Source: Paenibacillus sp. HGH0039
GTDB lineage: Bacteria > Bacillota > Bacilli > Paenibacillales > NBRC-103111
Direction of reading: 5' to 3'
Assembly: GCF_000411255.1 (NCBI RefSeq)
Contig: NZ_KE150413.1
Span: 844,934 to 908,933, forward strand
Length of the DNA: 64,000 nt
Shown here: piece after piece, positions 26,821-35,214 of the stretch
How positions within the stretch are numbered: position 1 is the first letter of the stretch
Layout of the letters: every line of letters starts with the position of its first letter
Made by a program: the position numbers and the translations under genes
Notes under the pieces: generated by a model
Told to the model about the DNA's origin: nothing
What the model saw: the letters and a program-made list of their open reading frames with translations, nothing else
Databases searched by the model: none

Positions 26821-28050
26821 ATGAATTTAACGAGAAGAGATTTTCTGATCAAGGGGACGGCTCTCATCGCGGCCATCGGCTTTGGCGGTCCCCTGCTTTA
26901 TGCGGACAGTAAAAATATGCTCAAACCCGGACCACCTGCGGGGGCGAAAGACCGGGTTCTTGTCGTGGTCCAGCTTTCCGGCGGCAACGACGGCCTCAAT
27001 ACGTTGATTCCGTACGGAATCGGAGCGTATCACGACGCCAGGCCGCGTCTTCGTCTCCAGCAGCATGAGGTGCTGGATATCAACGGCCAGCTTGGCCTGC
27101 ACCCGAGTCTCACGCAGCTTCACGGGCTGTACCAGCGCGGAAAGGTCGCGATTGTCCAAGGTGTGGGCTACCCGAAGCCCGACCATTCCCATTTCCGTTC
27201 CATGGAAATCTGGCATACCGGGGAGCCGGAGAAGCGGATCAGCGACGGCTGGCTGGGGCGCTACGCTTTTTCGTCCCTGGATACGGCGAATCCGCTCCGG
27301 GCCGTCCAGCTCGGGAAGACGGAGACGCGTGCTCTCCGTCACGACTCCATTTCGCTTCCCGTTGTGTCCGCGCTGGATTCCTATAAGATCTTTACCAGCA
27401 AGCCCCCCGATCCGGACCGCGGCCGTCTGAACAAGGCTTTCCTGGATATGTACAACCTGAACAAGCAGGCGGCTCCCTTGCGGGTTGCCTGCTCCAGCGG
27501 GATTGAAGCTTACCGCAGCGTGGAAGCGATCGGCTCTCTGCGGCCGGGATATGCGGCAGGCGCGCCTTATCCGGACACCTCGTTCGCCAAGGATTTGCAG
27601 CTTGCCGCGCAGCTCATGGCATCCGGCTCCGGCACCCGGGTCTTCTACACGCAGTTGGGTCCGTTCGACGACCATGCCAACGAGAAGGCGCACCATGCGG
27701 CTATGCTGTCCACTCTGGACGGGGGGCTCGGCGCGTTCTACCGCGACCTGGAAGCTCACGGCCTTCAGGATCAGGTCATGGTCATGGCGTTCTCCGAATT
27801 CGGCCGGAGAATGAAGGAGAACGGCAGCGGCGGGACGGATCACGGTACCGCGGGACCGGTTTTTCTGCTGGGAGGCGGAGTGAGCGGCGGGCTTTACGGG
27901 GCCTATCCGAGCCTCACGAAGCTGGATAAGGGAGACTTGAAGGCGGAGCTCGACTTCAGATCGGTGTATTATACCGTCGTGGAGAACTGGCTGAACGGAG
28001 ACGCCCGCAGTGCGGTCGGGCGCTTGTACGAGAAGCTCTCGTTCGTTTAG
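26821..28050 (+). CDS. DUF1501 family protein with Tat-type signal
   Basis: A 409-residue protein starting with a twin-arginine signal (TRRDFLIKG, then a hydrophobic stretch to about residue 30), so export by the Tat pathway is expected. The mature part fits DUF1501, an alkaline-phosphatase/sulfatase-like fold: VVVQLSGGNDGLNT near 43-56, HSHFRSMEIWHTG near 123, and a late DHGTAGPVFLLGG. Many relatives of this fold bind metal. It is the second gene of a pair with DUF1800 and is followed by a strong terminator. Substrate is unknown. Confidence 0.85.
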   Translation: MNLTRRDFLIKGTALIAAIGFGGPLLYADSKNMLKPGPPAGAKDRVLVVVQLSGGNDGLNTLIPYGIGAYHDARPRLRLQQHEVLDINGQLGLHPSLTQLHGLYQRGKVAIVQGVGYPKPDHSHFRSMEIWHTGEPEKRISDGWLGRYAFSSLDTANPLRAVQLGKTETRALRHDSISLPVVSALDSYKIFTSKPPDPDRGRLNKAFLDMYNLNKQAAPLRVACSSGIEAYRSVEAIGSLRPGYAAGAPYPDTSFAKDLQLAAQLMASGSGTRVFYTQLGPFDDHANEKAHHAAMLSTLDGGLGAFYRDLEAHGLQDQVMVMAFSEFGRRMKENGSGGTDHGTAGPVFLLGGGVSGGLYGAYPSLTKLDKGDLKAELDFRSVYYTVVENWLNGDARSAVGRLYEKLSFV

Positions 28051-28088
28051 ACTGCTTTCTGCATGTGCCTGCCCGGCACAACGCAATG

Positions 28089-28128
28089 AAAGAAAGACCG
28101 TTCCCCCAAGGGGGAACGGTCTTTCTTG
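28089..28128. terminator. Bidirectional terminator between DUF1501 and yjcZ-like genes
   Basis: AAGACCGTTCCCCC pairs with GGGGGAACGGTCTT over a three-base loop, with A-rich and T-rich flanks. Confidence 0.9.
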
Positions 28129-28158
28129 TCGTTCAAGCTTCAGCCGGTTTGAGCTGAA

Positions 28159-28260
28159 TTAGTACAGGAACGATCTGCTGATGATAACCAGCAGAATGAA
28201 CAGAACCAGAATGGCACCTGTGCTTGTAAAACCGCCGCCGTATCCGCCAACTCCTGACAT
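28159..28260 (-). CDS. YjcZ family sporulation peptide
   Basis: A 33-residue peptide: a glycine/tyrosine-rich start (MSGVGGYGGGF), one hydrophobic helix (GAILVLFILLVIIS) and a short RSFLY end. This is the layout of the YjcZ/SscA spore-assembly peptides of Bacilli. A perfect AAGGAGG ribosome binding site lies nine bases upstream of the ATG. It is convergent with the DUF1501 gene and divergent from the first YheC/YheD gene. Expression during sporulation is inferred from the family. Confidence 0.85.
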   Translation of the reverse strand: MSGVGGYGGGFTSTGAILVLFILLVIISRSFLY

Positions 28261-28484
28261 TTCGCATGACCTCCTTCTTAATGGAGTACGTGATATCGTA
28301 TGCACCGCGAAACCGCAGGGTCTGGGTGGGCAGTGCCCAAGTATGCGGGCGGCCCGGAATTCGCACGTTTTGGCTTCTGCGGCCGTATGATAGAAATCAG
28401 ATGAATAGATCTAACAAAATCGCCGGTTTACTTGCCGGATTTCGCTTACGTCAACTTGCATATGGAGAAAACGGGAGGCTGGCC

Positions 28485-29291
28485 ATGGATTCACAAAACG
28501 TTCTGCCCAATACCAAACTGGGTAAAACCCAATTTCTGAATCGGCACTCGGAGCTGAAAAAGTTTCAGCCGGATACGGCGCAGGCAACGAAAGATCATCT
28601 GTACGACTTTCTTAAACGGTACCGGATGGTGTACGTCAAGCCTAACAACGGGACGGGCGGGCGGGGCATTTTCAAGGTCGAATACAGCTCTAAGGGCCGG
28701 TACCGGTATCAGATCAATGAGACGAAAAAGAAATTCGAAACGTACGATGAGCTGTACCGCACCATGTCCAAGCATTTCGGGGACACGAAGCATCTCGTTC
28801 AGCGGGGCATTCATCTTCTGACGAGCAAGGGCCGGCCTTTCGACATCCGGATCATGGTACAGAAAAATTTGCGGGGCGATTGGGAAAACACCGGTATTAT
28901 CGGCCGTGTAGCGCACCCGGATAAGATTGTGACCAATTATCACCGCGGCGGAACCCCGACGGAAATTTCGAAGCTTTTGAAAGAGTATCTGAAAAAGGAA
29001 CAAGTGCCGGATTACGTGGCAAAGCTGAACCGGCTTGGCCATGAAATCGCCGAATATATGGAGACCGGCTATCCCAAAGTAACGGCGATCGGCGTGGATA
29101 TCGCGCTGGACAGCGAGCTGAAGCCCTGGATACTCGAAGTGAACACCAAGCCGGACGCGTCTATTTTCAAAAAACTGGACGACAAGAGCATCTACCGGAA
29201 AATATGGAAGTACAAAAAAGCAAACCGGATCACCCTCCGCAGAAGGAGCGTCGACAATAGTCTTAAATCCCAGCCTCTTACCAGGGTATAG
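28485..29291 (+). CDS. YheC/YheD family spore-coat ATP-grasp protein, short form
   Basis: A 268-residue ATP-grasp protein without the usual N-terminal domain. Visible ATP-grasp features: VYVKPNNGTGGRGIF (P-loop-like lysine and glycine loop), RPFDIRIMVQKN, NYHRGGTP, and the metal/ATP site IGVDIALD...WILEVNTKPD. ATG 28485 has GGGAGG seven bases upstream; the frame stays open for 73 codons further up, with an alternative ATG at 28401 that lacks a ribosome binding site. YheC/YheD proteins are coat-associated in Bacillus; the ligase substrate is unknown. Two further paralogues lie within 5 kb. Confidence 0.83.
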   Translation: MDSQNVLPNTKLGKTQFLNRHSELKKFQPDTAQATKDHLYDFLKRYRMVYVKPNNGTGGRGIFKVEYSSKGRYRYQINETKKKFETYDELYRTMSKHFGDTKHLVQRGIHLLTSKGRPFDIRIMVQKNLRGDWENTGIIGRVAHPDKIVTNYHRGGTPTEISKLLKEYLKKEQVPDYVAKLNRLGHEIAEYMETGYPKVTAIGVDIALDSELKPWILEVNTKPDASIFKKLDDKSIYRKIWKYKKANRITLRRRSVDNSLKSQPLTRV

Positions 29292-29325
29292 ACACCAGGA
29301 CCGGAGCCGTTCGGAAAAAACGCAT

Positions 29326-29362
29326 AAAAAGGGTGCAGGAGAATCTCCTGCACCCTTTTTTA
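29326..29362. terminator. Bidirectional terminator between two YheC/YheD genes
   Basis: AAAAGGGTGCAGGAGA pairs perfectly with TCTCCTGCACCCTTTT, flanked by A and T runs, between convergent genes. Confidence 0.95.
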
Positions 29363-29435
29363 CGCTTTAGCCGCAAGACCGCTTATGAAGGAACGCCCCG
29401 TCGGATTTGCGATCCGGTGACGAGGCGGCCGCCTG

Positions 29436-30572
29436 TTATTTTTCCTGCTCCTGCTCCTGCTTCTGTTCCTGCTTCTGCTCTTGTTTCTGTTCATGCTTCT
29501 GCGCTTGTTCGTACAAATGGATCGCGTACTGCAGCGGCCGGCGAATGGATTGCTGGTACAGATCTTTGCGGCCCATCTTCTTGAACAGTTCGCGCCCCGG
29601 CTTCGGATTTACTTCGATCAGCCACACGCTGCCCTGCTTATCGATTCCGATATCGAGCCCGTATTCCAGCATTCTGCCGAAATGCTTCTCGATGACGGTG
29701 ACGACCCCATGGGCCAGATCGTGGCACTCGGCGATGATCTCGCGTGTCTTCTCGGGCGTGAAACGTTTGTGAAGCACGGCTTCCGTGGAGGACGCGCGGC
29801 CGCCTCCGTGCAGGTTCGAAGTGGGATTGTTGATGGCGCCTATGCGCATGCCTTCGCCGGTAACTTCCCACTTGCCCTTGTCGTTTTTCTGGATGAGCAG
29901 CCGCATGTCGGAGACGTGGCCAGGCAGAAGATCCAGATCCAGTCCCTGCTGGATCATAAAGCTGCCCTTGCGTATCCTCTCCTGGCGGACCCACTGGTTG
30001 AGCCAGTTCGTGAGCGAGGTGATGTTGCGGAAGAGGACGTTGCGTTTCGCGTACCCTTTCGTCCGCCCGAGCAGTTTGTAGCCGCCCTTCACCCGTGAAA
30101 TCTTCACGATGCTTTTGCCGCCGGTTCCGTTTCCGGGTTTGATGTAAACAATCTGGTGATTTTTGAACATGCGCACGAGGTTTTCGGCGTTATAATCGAC
30201 GGTAGCCGGAATCCATTTCTTGAGTGCTTCCTCGTTCGAAAAAAGCCGGGTCGCGCTCATTTTGTTCGTAAACGTATGATTGGCGTACACAAAATGCTTT
30301 TGTTTGCGGAATTCGCTGTAGCCTTCCTGTGCCGTTCGGCACCGGTCGATGACGACGTCCGGCCAGGGGAAGATACGGCTGGACCAGCTTCCGTTTCCGA
30401 CCGGTACATAGCCGCGGACCTGTTTTTTATCCGGGAACGCATCTTTGTGAGAGAAGATAAATACGGTGGCGTCTAACTTCTGGCCTTCCCTCACCAGCGA
30501 GCGAAAATAGCCGGGTTCCTTGAAGGAGTGCCCCTCCCGCCAGGTGAGGATGCCGATTACGGGCTTTGCCAT
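29436..30572 (-). CDS. YheC/YheD family ATP-grasp protein with KQEQ-repeat tail
   Basis: A 378-residue protein. Residues 1-115 form the N-terminal domain (MAKPVIGILTWREG, then FPWPDVVIDRC), followed by the ATP-grasp part: VYIKPGNGTGGKSIVKI, HVSDMRLLIQKND, NLHGGGRAS and GLDIGIDKQGSVWLIEVNPKPG. The last 18 residues are an EQKQ-type low-complexity tail encoded by imperfect hexanucleotide repeats (29439-29495). The ATG at 30572 follows AAGAAGGGA; the frame is open further upstream but runs into an apparent non-coding gap. It is convergent with the first paralogue. Coat association is family knowledge. Confidence 0.85.
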   Translation of the reverse strand: MAKPVIGILTWREGHSFKEPGYFRSLVREGQKLDATVFIFSHKDAFPDKKQVRGYVPVGNGSWSSRIFPWPDVVIDRCRTAQEGYSEFRKQKHFVYANHTFTNKMSATRLFSNEEALKKWIPATVDYNAENLVRMFKNHQIVYIKPGNGTGGKSIVKISRVKGGYKLLGRTKGYAKRNVLFRNITSLTNWLNQWVRQERIRKGSFMIQQGLDLDLLPGHVSDMRLLIQKNDKGKWEVTGEGMRIGAINNPTSNLHGGGRASSTEAVLHKRFTPEKTREIIAECHDLAHGVVTVIEKHFGRMLEYGLDIGIDKQGSVWLIEVNPKPGRELFKKMGRKDLYQQSIRRPLQYAIHLYEQAQKHEQKQEQKQEQKQEQEQEK

Positions 30573-30741
30573 TACGATTCCCAGTCCCTTCTTGTTAAAC
30601 TGTATTATCATATGGTCGGCGGGAGCGGTTTGTGAGTTTGAAACGGGGGGCGCGGCGCCTATCCTTCCCCGGCGGGGGAACGGTCCGGAACCTTTTGACA
30701 TACAATGAATGTACGAGTAGGGATTGGAAGTCCGCATACGC

Positions 30742-30773
30742 AAAAAAAACCGGGAGCCAAGCTCCCGGTTTAG
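30742..30773 (-). terminator. Terminator of the NlpC/P60 operon
   Basis: On the minus strand AACCGGGAG-CTTGG-CTCCCGGTT is followed by eight T. Confidence 0.9.
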
Positions 30774-30787
30774 AAGGCCGTGACGCA

Positions 30788-31555
30788 TTATTTGAGAATG
30801 CGGGCCGATGCGACATAGTGATTTTTCTGCCAAGTGTTGTTGAGATCACCGATTACGACATCATCCTTTGGGTTTACGTTATGGATGAATTTGTTATTCC
30901 CGATGTAGATACCCACATGGCCGATTTTGTTGACGGTATCCTTGTTCTTAGCTGTAGCCGTAGTGGAGAAGAAGACGAGATCGCCTTTGCGCAGCTCGCT
31001 CTTGCTGACAGGCGTTCCCAGCTTGTATTGGGCACGTGCGCCCCAAGGCAGGTGGATACCTTCCTTATTGAAGACATACTTCGTGAACGAAGAGCAGTCG
31101 AAAATGAGCTTATTCGTATCGTTCTTGGCGTAAGCGTATTGCACCTTACCTTGAAGAGACTTGGCGAACGAGAGAATGCTGTCCGCCTGTTTGCTCCAGG
31201 TTGCGCTGCTGGAACCGGAAGTTCCGGGTTTAGAAGGAGCCGGAGCCGTAAAAGTTCCGCCGCCGACCGCCTTTAAGTACAAGGTGGAAATATAGCCGGT
31301 TTGACCGTTATAGTTCACCTTGACGTAATACTGGTTTGTATTTTCGAGCACAGTCAATTTGGTGCCTTTAGGCACGGTTCCATAAATTTTTCCTTGGCTG
31401 GAATAAGGAAGTTGTTTCAGATATGGATTGCCTGTGGTAATAATAGTAGATGATGTTGTTATTGCTGGTGCCGTCGCTGCAAAGGCGGCCCCGGCGCTAA
31501 GACTGCTTCCTGCAAGAAGACTTAGTCCCAGCACAAGCTTGGCTATTTTTTTCAT
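30788..31555 (-). CDS. Secreted SH3-NlpC/P60 peptidoglycan endopeptidase
   Basis: A 255-residue protein: signal peptide (1-27, cleavage near AFA-AT), an SH3b domain (about 58-97, GTKLTVLENTNQYYVKV and TGYISTLYL), a Ser/Pro/Gly linker, and an NlpC/P60 domain with catalytic C154 (FDCSSFTKYV), H213 (KIGHVGIYIG) and a third polar residue H225. It would cut stem peptides of the cell wall. AGCGGAGGA precedes the ATG. It lies 36 bases downstream of another NlpC/P60 gene, so both are probably one transcript ended at 30742. Confidence 0.93.
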   Translation of the reverse strand: MKKIAKLVLGLSLLAGSSLSAGAAFAATAPAITTSSTIITTGNPYLKQLPYSSQGKIYGTVPKGTKLTVLENTNQYYVKVNYNGQTGYISTLYLKAVGGGTFTAPAPSKPGTSGSSSATWSKQADSILSFAKSLQGKVQYAYAKNDTNKLIFDCSSFTKYVFNKEGIHLPWGARAQYKLGTPVSKSELRKGDLVFFSTTATAKNKDTVNKIGHVGIYIGNNKFIHNVNPKDDVVIGDLNNTWQKNHYVASARILK

Positions 31556-31591
31556 AGAAAGAATCCTCCGCTAGTAAAAAGATTGTGTGAG

Positions 31592-32116
31592 TTACTTGAT
31601 GACTCTTACTGCGGTCACGTAATGGTTGTCCCACCAGCCGGAACCCATGTTGCTGTATGTGACGCCCCCTTTTCCAAAGGTGTGAAGGACTTTATTATTG
31701 CCGGCATAAATCCCGACGTGACCGATGCGGTTAACGGAGCTTGCGGAATATTTCATTGTTTTGGTCGTGGAGAAGAAAACGAGATCTCCCGGTTTAAGCT
31801 CGCTGCGTTTGATCTTGACTCCGTTTTTGGACTGATCGCGTGCGCCGCGGGCAAGTTTGATTCCATTCTGCTGATATACATATTGAACGAAAGAAGAGCA
31901 GTCGAAGGAGCTTGTGTTACCTGTCTTGGCTCCGAATTTGTAAGGTCTGCCGAGGTATTTGTTACCCAGTGTGATGATCTTATCGGCTTTCGCTTTGAAA
32001 GCGGAAGAAGAAACGGCGGCGTGCGATTGCTGAGGAAGAGCAGTAAGTCCTCCCGAGAGGGCGATTGCGGCGCTCAGACTTGCGATGATGAGTTTCTTTC
32101 CTAGTTGTTTTTTCAT
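31592..32116 (-). CDS. Secreted NlpC/P60 peptidoglycan endopeptidase
   Basis: A 174-residue protein with a signal peptide (1-33, SHA-AV) and a stand-alone NlpC/P60 domain: C73 (FDCSSFVQYVYQ), H133 (RIGHVGIYAG) and H145. It lacks the SH3 domain of its downstream neighbour. ATG 32116 follows GGAGGT by six bases; the frame is open a little further upstream without a ribosome binding site. First gene of a two-gene unit. The two enzymes share the word RxGDLVFFST-like and may be an old tandem duplication. Confidence 0.93.
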   Translation of the reverse strand: MKKQLGKKLIIASLSAAIALSGGLTALPQQSHAAVSSSAFKAKADKIITLGNKYLGRPYKFGAKTGNTSSFDCSSFVQYVYQQNGIKLARGARDQSKNGVKIKRSELKPGDLVFFSTTKTMKYSASSVNRIGHVGIYAGNNKVLHTFGKGGVTYSNMGSGWWDNHYVTAVRVIK

Positions 32117-32180
32117 GTCTTGTACCTCCATCTCGTGATGTGTCTCAGTATAGCACACACAAAGATGGGGTTAATTGGAT

Positions 32181-32217
32181 AAAAAAGCGCAAACCCAGAC
32201 CTCGTCTGGGTTTGCGC
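32181..32217 (-). terminator. Terminator after the third YheC/YheD gene
   Basis: GCGCAAACCCAGAC and GTCTGGGTTTGCGC pair perfectly over three bases; the T run is on the minus strand. Confidence 0.9.
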
Positions 32218-32335
32218 CGTTTAATTAGAAAACTATTAGAAATAGCCCGAAAGGAACTACTGAGCGGATGAGAAGCCTTTCATTCTGTTTTCTCTCCGCT
32301 ATCCTCTGTTTATCTCGGGTTTTCTTGCGCTTACA

Positions 32336-33682
32336 TTAATGATTCGCCAAATACTTGGAGTAGTGGATGACCCTGCGGACGGACGGCCTGATTTTACTGC
32401 CCCCGTCCAGGGCGGTATTGTCGTTCTTCGACGGCTTCGAATTGATCTCCAGCAGCCACACCCGCCCGCCGGTATCGACAGCCAGATCGACCCCGAGCTC
32501 GCCGAACAGGGCGGGGATATGCGTCTGGATGCCTTCCGCTACGGCAAGGGCCGCTTTACGGATCTGCGCCGAGATCTTCTTGTGATCCGCTGCCGGCAGA
32601 GAGGTTTGGGCGAGCGCCTCCTTGACCGTGCTGAGCGATCCGCCGCGGGCCAGGTTGGAGACGAAGTGATTGGCCCCCGCAATCCGGGCGACAATGGAGG
32701 TAATCGCCCATTCTCCCTGCTGGTCCTTCTGGACGAGGGCGCGGAAATCGACGGGACGGCCGCCGACCTGCACGAGCTGGAGACCCTGCTGGATCTGGTA
32801 ACGGCTCGTTTTCAGCTTCCCGGCCTGGGCGTTGAACAGCTTCAGCAGACTCGGGTACACTTTGCGGCTCGTGCCGTTCAGCGTAGGGATATCACAGCTG
32901 TACGATCCCCCTCCCAGCGCGGAGATACGCAGAATGCCTTTGCCGAGGCTTCCCAACACGGGCTTGAGGAAGACCGTGGCGTGCTTTTTGCACATAGACT
33001 GCAGCATGACATAGTTTTTGAAGAGATACGACTCGGGAAGAAAGCTTTTGCACGCCGCTTCGTCTTTTAAAGCTTGAAACACTTCCGTTTTGTTCAAATA
33101 TTTCTCGTTAAACACTTTGGCGCCGTAGTTTGCTTTGGCATCCCGGAAAAATTGCTGGACCTTCGGCCGGTTTTCCAGAATGCGCGAGGTGAGCCGGTTA
33201 TAAATAACGGAAGGCATCGGGAAAGTTTCTTTTTTCCAGCTCCCGGAGGCATAGTGCCAGCCGTTTATTCGCGGGCTTCCCGGCTTTATGCCGTCAACGG
33301 AGAAGAAAAACACGCGGGCTCCCTGCTCCTTGCTCGCTTCATCCAGCTCTTTGCAAAAAGCCGTGATTCCTCCGAACAGGTTCGGTGAGGAGGGCTGAAG
33401 CGTTTTGACAAGTACGCCGATCAGCGGGTTGGAGGGGCCCGTTTTCGCAGTGATTTGTGCCTCAAGAAGTTCATCTTCGGTCAACCCGTTGAGACAGCCG
33501 GTCTCCGCGGAACGGTGCTGCTGGCTTTCGGCGGTATCCAAGGCGGAGATTGCTTCCTCCGGTCCCGTTGAGCCGCCGGGGGGCGGGGTTTTGCTCCCGG
33601 GGGAATGCGGATCCACCCGGAGCAGTCCCGCCGGAAGTGGTGATGCTTGCCGCTTTTTGCGGGACGGAACCTGTTTGGCCAT
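32336..33682 (-). CDS. YheC/YheD family ATP-grasp protein with disordered N terminus
   Basis: A 448-residue protein. Residues 1-75 are a Pro/Ser/Gly-rich, probably unstructured extension; then the YheC/YheD N-terminal domain (PLIGVLVKTLQPSSPN, MPSVIYNRLTSR) and the ATP-grasp fold: VFLKPVLGSLGKGILRI, RPVDFRALVQKD, NLARGGSLS and GELGVDLAVDTGGRVWLLEINSKPS. The ATG follows AGAAGGGG. It lies 83 bases downstream of the germination operon on the same strand and may be read through from it, since no hairpin is seen in between. Third such paralogue in 5 kb. Confidence 0.83.
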   Translation of the reverse strand: MAKQVPSRKKRQASPLPAGLLRVDPHSPGSKTPPPGGSTGPEEAISALDTAESQQHRSAETGCLNGLTEDELLEAQITAKTGPSNPLIGVLVKTLQPSSPNLFGGITAFCKELDEASKEQGARVFFFSVDGIKPGSPRINGWHYASGSWKKETFPMPSVIYNRLTSRILENRPKVQQFFRDAKANYGAKVFNEKYLNKTEVFQALKDEAACKSFLPESYLFKNYVMLQSMCKKHATVFLKPVLGSLGKGILRISALGGGSYSCDIPTLNGTSRKVYPSLLKLFNAQAGKLKTSRYQIQQGLQLVQVGGRPVDFRALVQKDQQGEWAITSIVARIAGANHFVSNLARGGSLSTVKEALAQTSLPAADHKKISAQIRKAALAVAEGIQTHIPALFGELGVDLAVDTGGRVWLLEINSKPSKNDNTALDGGSKIRPSVRRVIHYSKYLANH

Positions 33683-33765
33683 ATATAATCCCCTTCTCCA
33701 AACGAATCTCCTGCAAGCATTTTATTAGAAGGGGAGGGTTGGTGTGCCTGTACGATGCCGCGGAT

Positions 33766-33969
33766 TTACCAGACGGAATACCGGAGGAAATAATGAGCGG
33801 CCAGCGCCAAGAGGCCAAGCGCCAACTGCACGATCCCCAGCCATAGCGTAAACGTCTTTTCCTTGCGCCAGCCGCTTATGGCATAAATCCGCTTGTCGAT
33901 CCAGAGGAGCATCAGCCCCGATACCGCAAAATAACCTCCGAGATAATGCAAAAAGCCGATTTTTAGGAT
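33766..33969 (-). CDS. Small membrane protein of the germination operon, CLC_0170-like; probable ATC start
   Basis: A 67-residue (from ATC 33969) or 61-residue (from TTG 33951) two-helix membrane protein: LHYLGGYFAVSGLMLLWID and LWLGIVQLALGLLALAAHYFL. Small proteins of this kind (CLC_0170 family) are common next to gerA-type operons. A perfect AGGAGG overlaps the gerAC stop codon, and eight bases later the in-frame codon is ATC, not a standard start; the nearest standard start is TTG, 26 bases from the ribosome binding site. No ATG or GTG is available in frame. Function is unknown. Confidence 0.6.
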   Translation of the reverse strand: MLKIGFLHYLGGYFAVSGLMLLWIDKRIYAISGWRKEKTFTLWLGIVQLALGLLALAAHYFLRYSVW

Positions 33970-33981
33970 GAAAACCGCCTC

Positions 33982-35214
33982 CTATCTGAACTGCATGCCG
34001 GTCCGGTTGATGCGGACCGTGGTCTGAACCTCGACGGGGAGATCGGCATAACGGGTTTCCCATTTTTCTTTCGAACCGATGCGGGCGGACCAGTATGCGT
34101 GCTCTTTCGCCCGGATGTACTCCCCGAAGCCGAAGATATCCGATTTCATCCGCTGTGTTTTACGGATAAAGTTTAGGATGATTTTGTTCACTTCTTTGCT
34201 TATCGCTTCTTCGATTTTGGAGATGGCCTTTTCGTCGATTACGGTGTCTTCCAAGTACTTCTCTTCCAAATCCTGCTCCAGATAGATCATCACTTTGAAG
34301 CGGGGAGAACCGTTCTTCATCTCCAGATGAATTCTCGATTTTCTTAGTGTAGTCGTTGCCATGACCGGGCCTATCCCGGGCACATCCACAAGTGGGGAAT
34401 AGCCGCCCGGATTCATCTCTTTTACGGACATAAAGGCCCCGATTTCAAGAGGTTCGGAAGTTCCTACCATTTTATTGTTGCGGAAAAGAGCCATGCCCCC
34501 GATCAGGATGTTCTCGTTCCGGCGAATATCGACATAAGGAAGATAACCTTCCTGCCCCTGCTTGGACTGGGTGCTCCAGAACGTCCCGATATAATCGCGG
34601 GGGAACTTGCCGAGTTTGACCGATTTATCGAGCATGGCCAAGACATAGAGCGTCGGGACTCTTTCCAGGGGAGGGGCCACGTTAAGGAAGCGGGCGGCCT
34701 CTCCTTTGGAAATAAGCAGCCATGTTCTTCTGCGCACCTCGGAATCGCGGCGGAAATAATCGTTGATGTGTTCGAGGGTATCGTAGGCAACCTCTTCGCT
34801 GACGACTACCACCCGCAGATGGATCAGAAATTTGGGATCGGCAATCTGCTGCTGCAGATTGTTCAGGGCGTCGTTGACTGTATGACCGAACACGGAAACG
34901 ATCCAGACCGGCTTGGTCGTGTCTTGTCCGCCGCTGCCTCCTCCGCCTTCGCCGGGGCCGAGCGGAATGCGGCCGGGCACGGCAATAGAAGCGGTCACGC
35001 GGATCATTTTGTCGGCCGGAATCGGATTGGGCTCCAGATGATTAACCCGGTCTTTGCTCTGAATATTGGGCGGATTTTCCGCCCGGTCTATGGCCATGCC
35101 GAGAATGAGAGCCCGGTCCTCGACCTCCTGCTGATCCCAGCAGCCGGCCAGCAGCAAAGACAGCAGCGGCACAGTCAGAAGCAGAAACGGCAGCCTAGTC
35201 CTTGTCGGGCGCAT
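33982..35214 (-). CDS. gerAC: Ger(x)C family spore germination lipoprotein
   Basis: A 410-residue lipoprotein with signal peptide and lipobox ending in C25 (LLAGCWDQ), then the Ger(x)C fold: DRALILGMAID, HLRVVVVSEEVA, and a C-terminal domain ending QTTVRINRTGMQFR. It is the C subunit of a nutrient germinant receptor in the inner spore membrane. It overlaps gerAB by 20 bases. The D/E-rich WDQQEVEDRA word directly after the lipid cysteine is the family hallmark. Confidence 0.92.
   Translation of the reverse strand: MRPTRTRLPFLLLTVPLLSLLLAGCWDQQEVEDRALILGMAIDRAENPPNIQSKDRVNHLEPNPIPADKMIRVTASIAVPGRIPLGPGEGGGGSGGQDTTKPVWIVSVFGHTVNDALNNLQQQIADPKFLIHLRVVVVSEEVAYDTLEHINDYFRRDSEVRRRTWLLISKGEAARFLNVAPPLERVPTLYVLAMLDKSVKLGKFPRDYIGTFWSTQSKQGQEGYLPYVDIRRNENILIGGMALFRNNKMVGTSEPLEIGAFMSVKEMNPGGYSPLVDVPGIGPVMATTTLRKSRIHLEMKNGSPRFKVMIYLEQDLEEKYLEDTVIDEKAISKIEEAISKEVNKIILNFIRKTQRMKSDIFGFGEYIRAKEHAYWSARIGSKEKWETRYADLPVEVQTTVRINRTGMQFR

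Noticed and set aside
28266..28484. Longer N terminus for the first YheC/YheD gene
   Set aside because: The extra residues look non-coding, overlap the yjcZ-like ribosome binding region and lack a binding site of their own.
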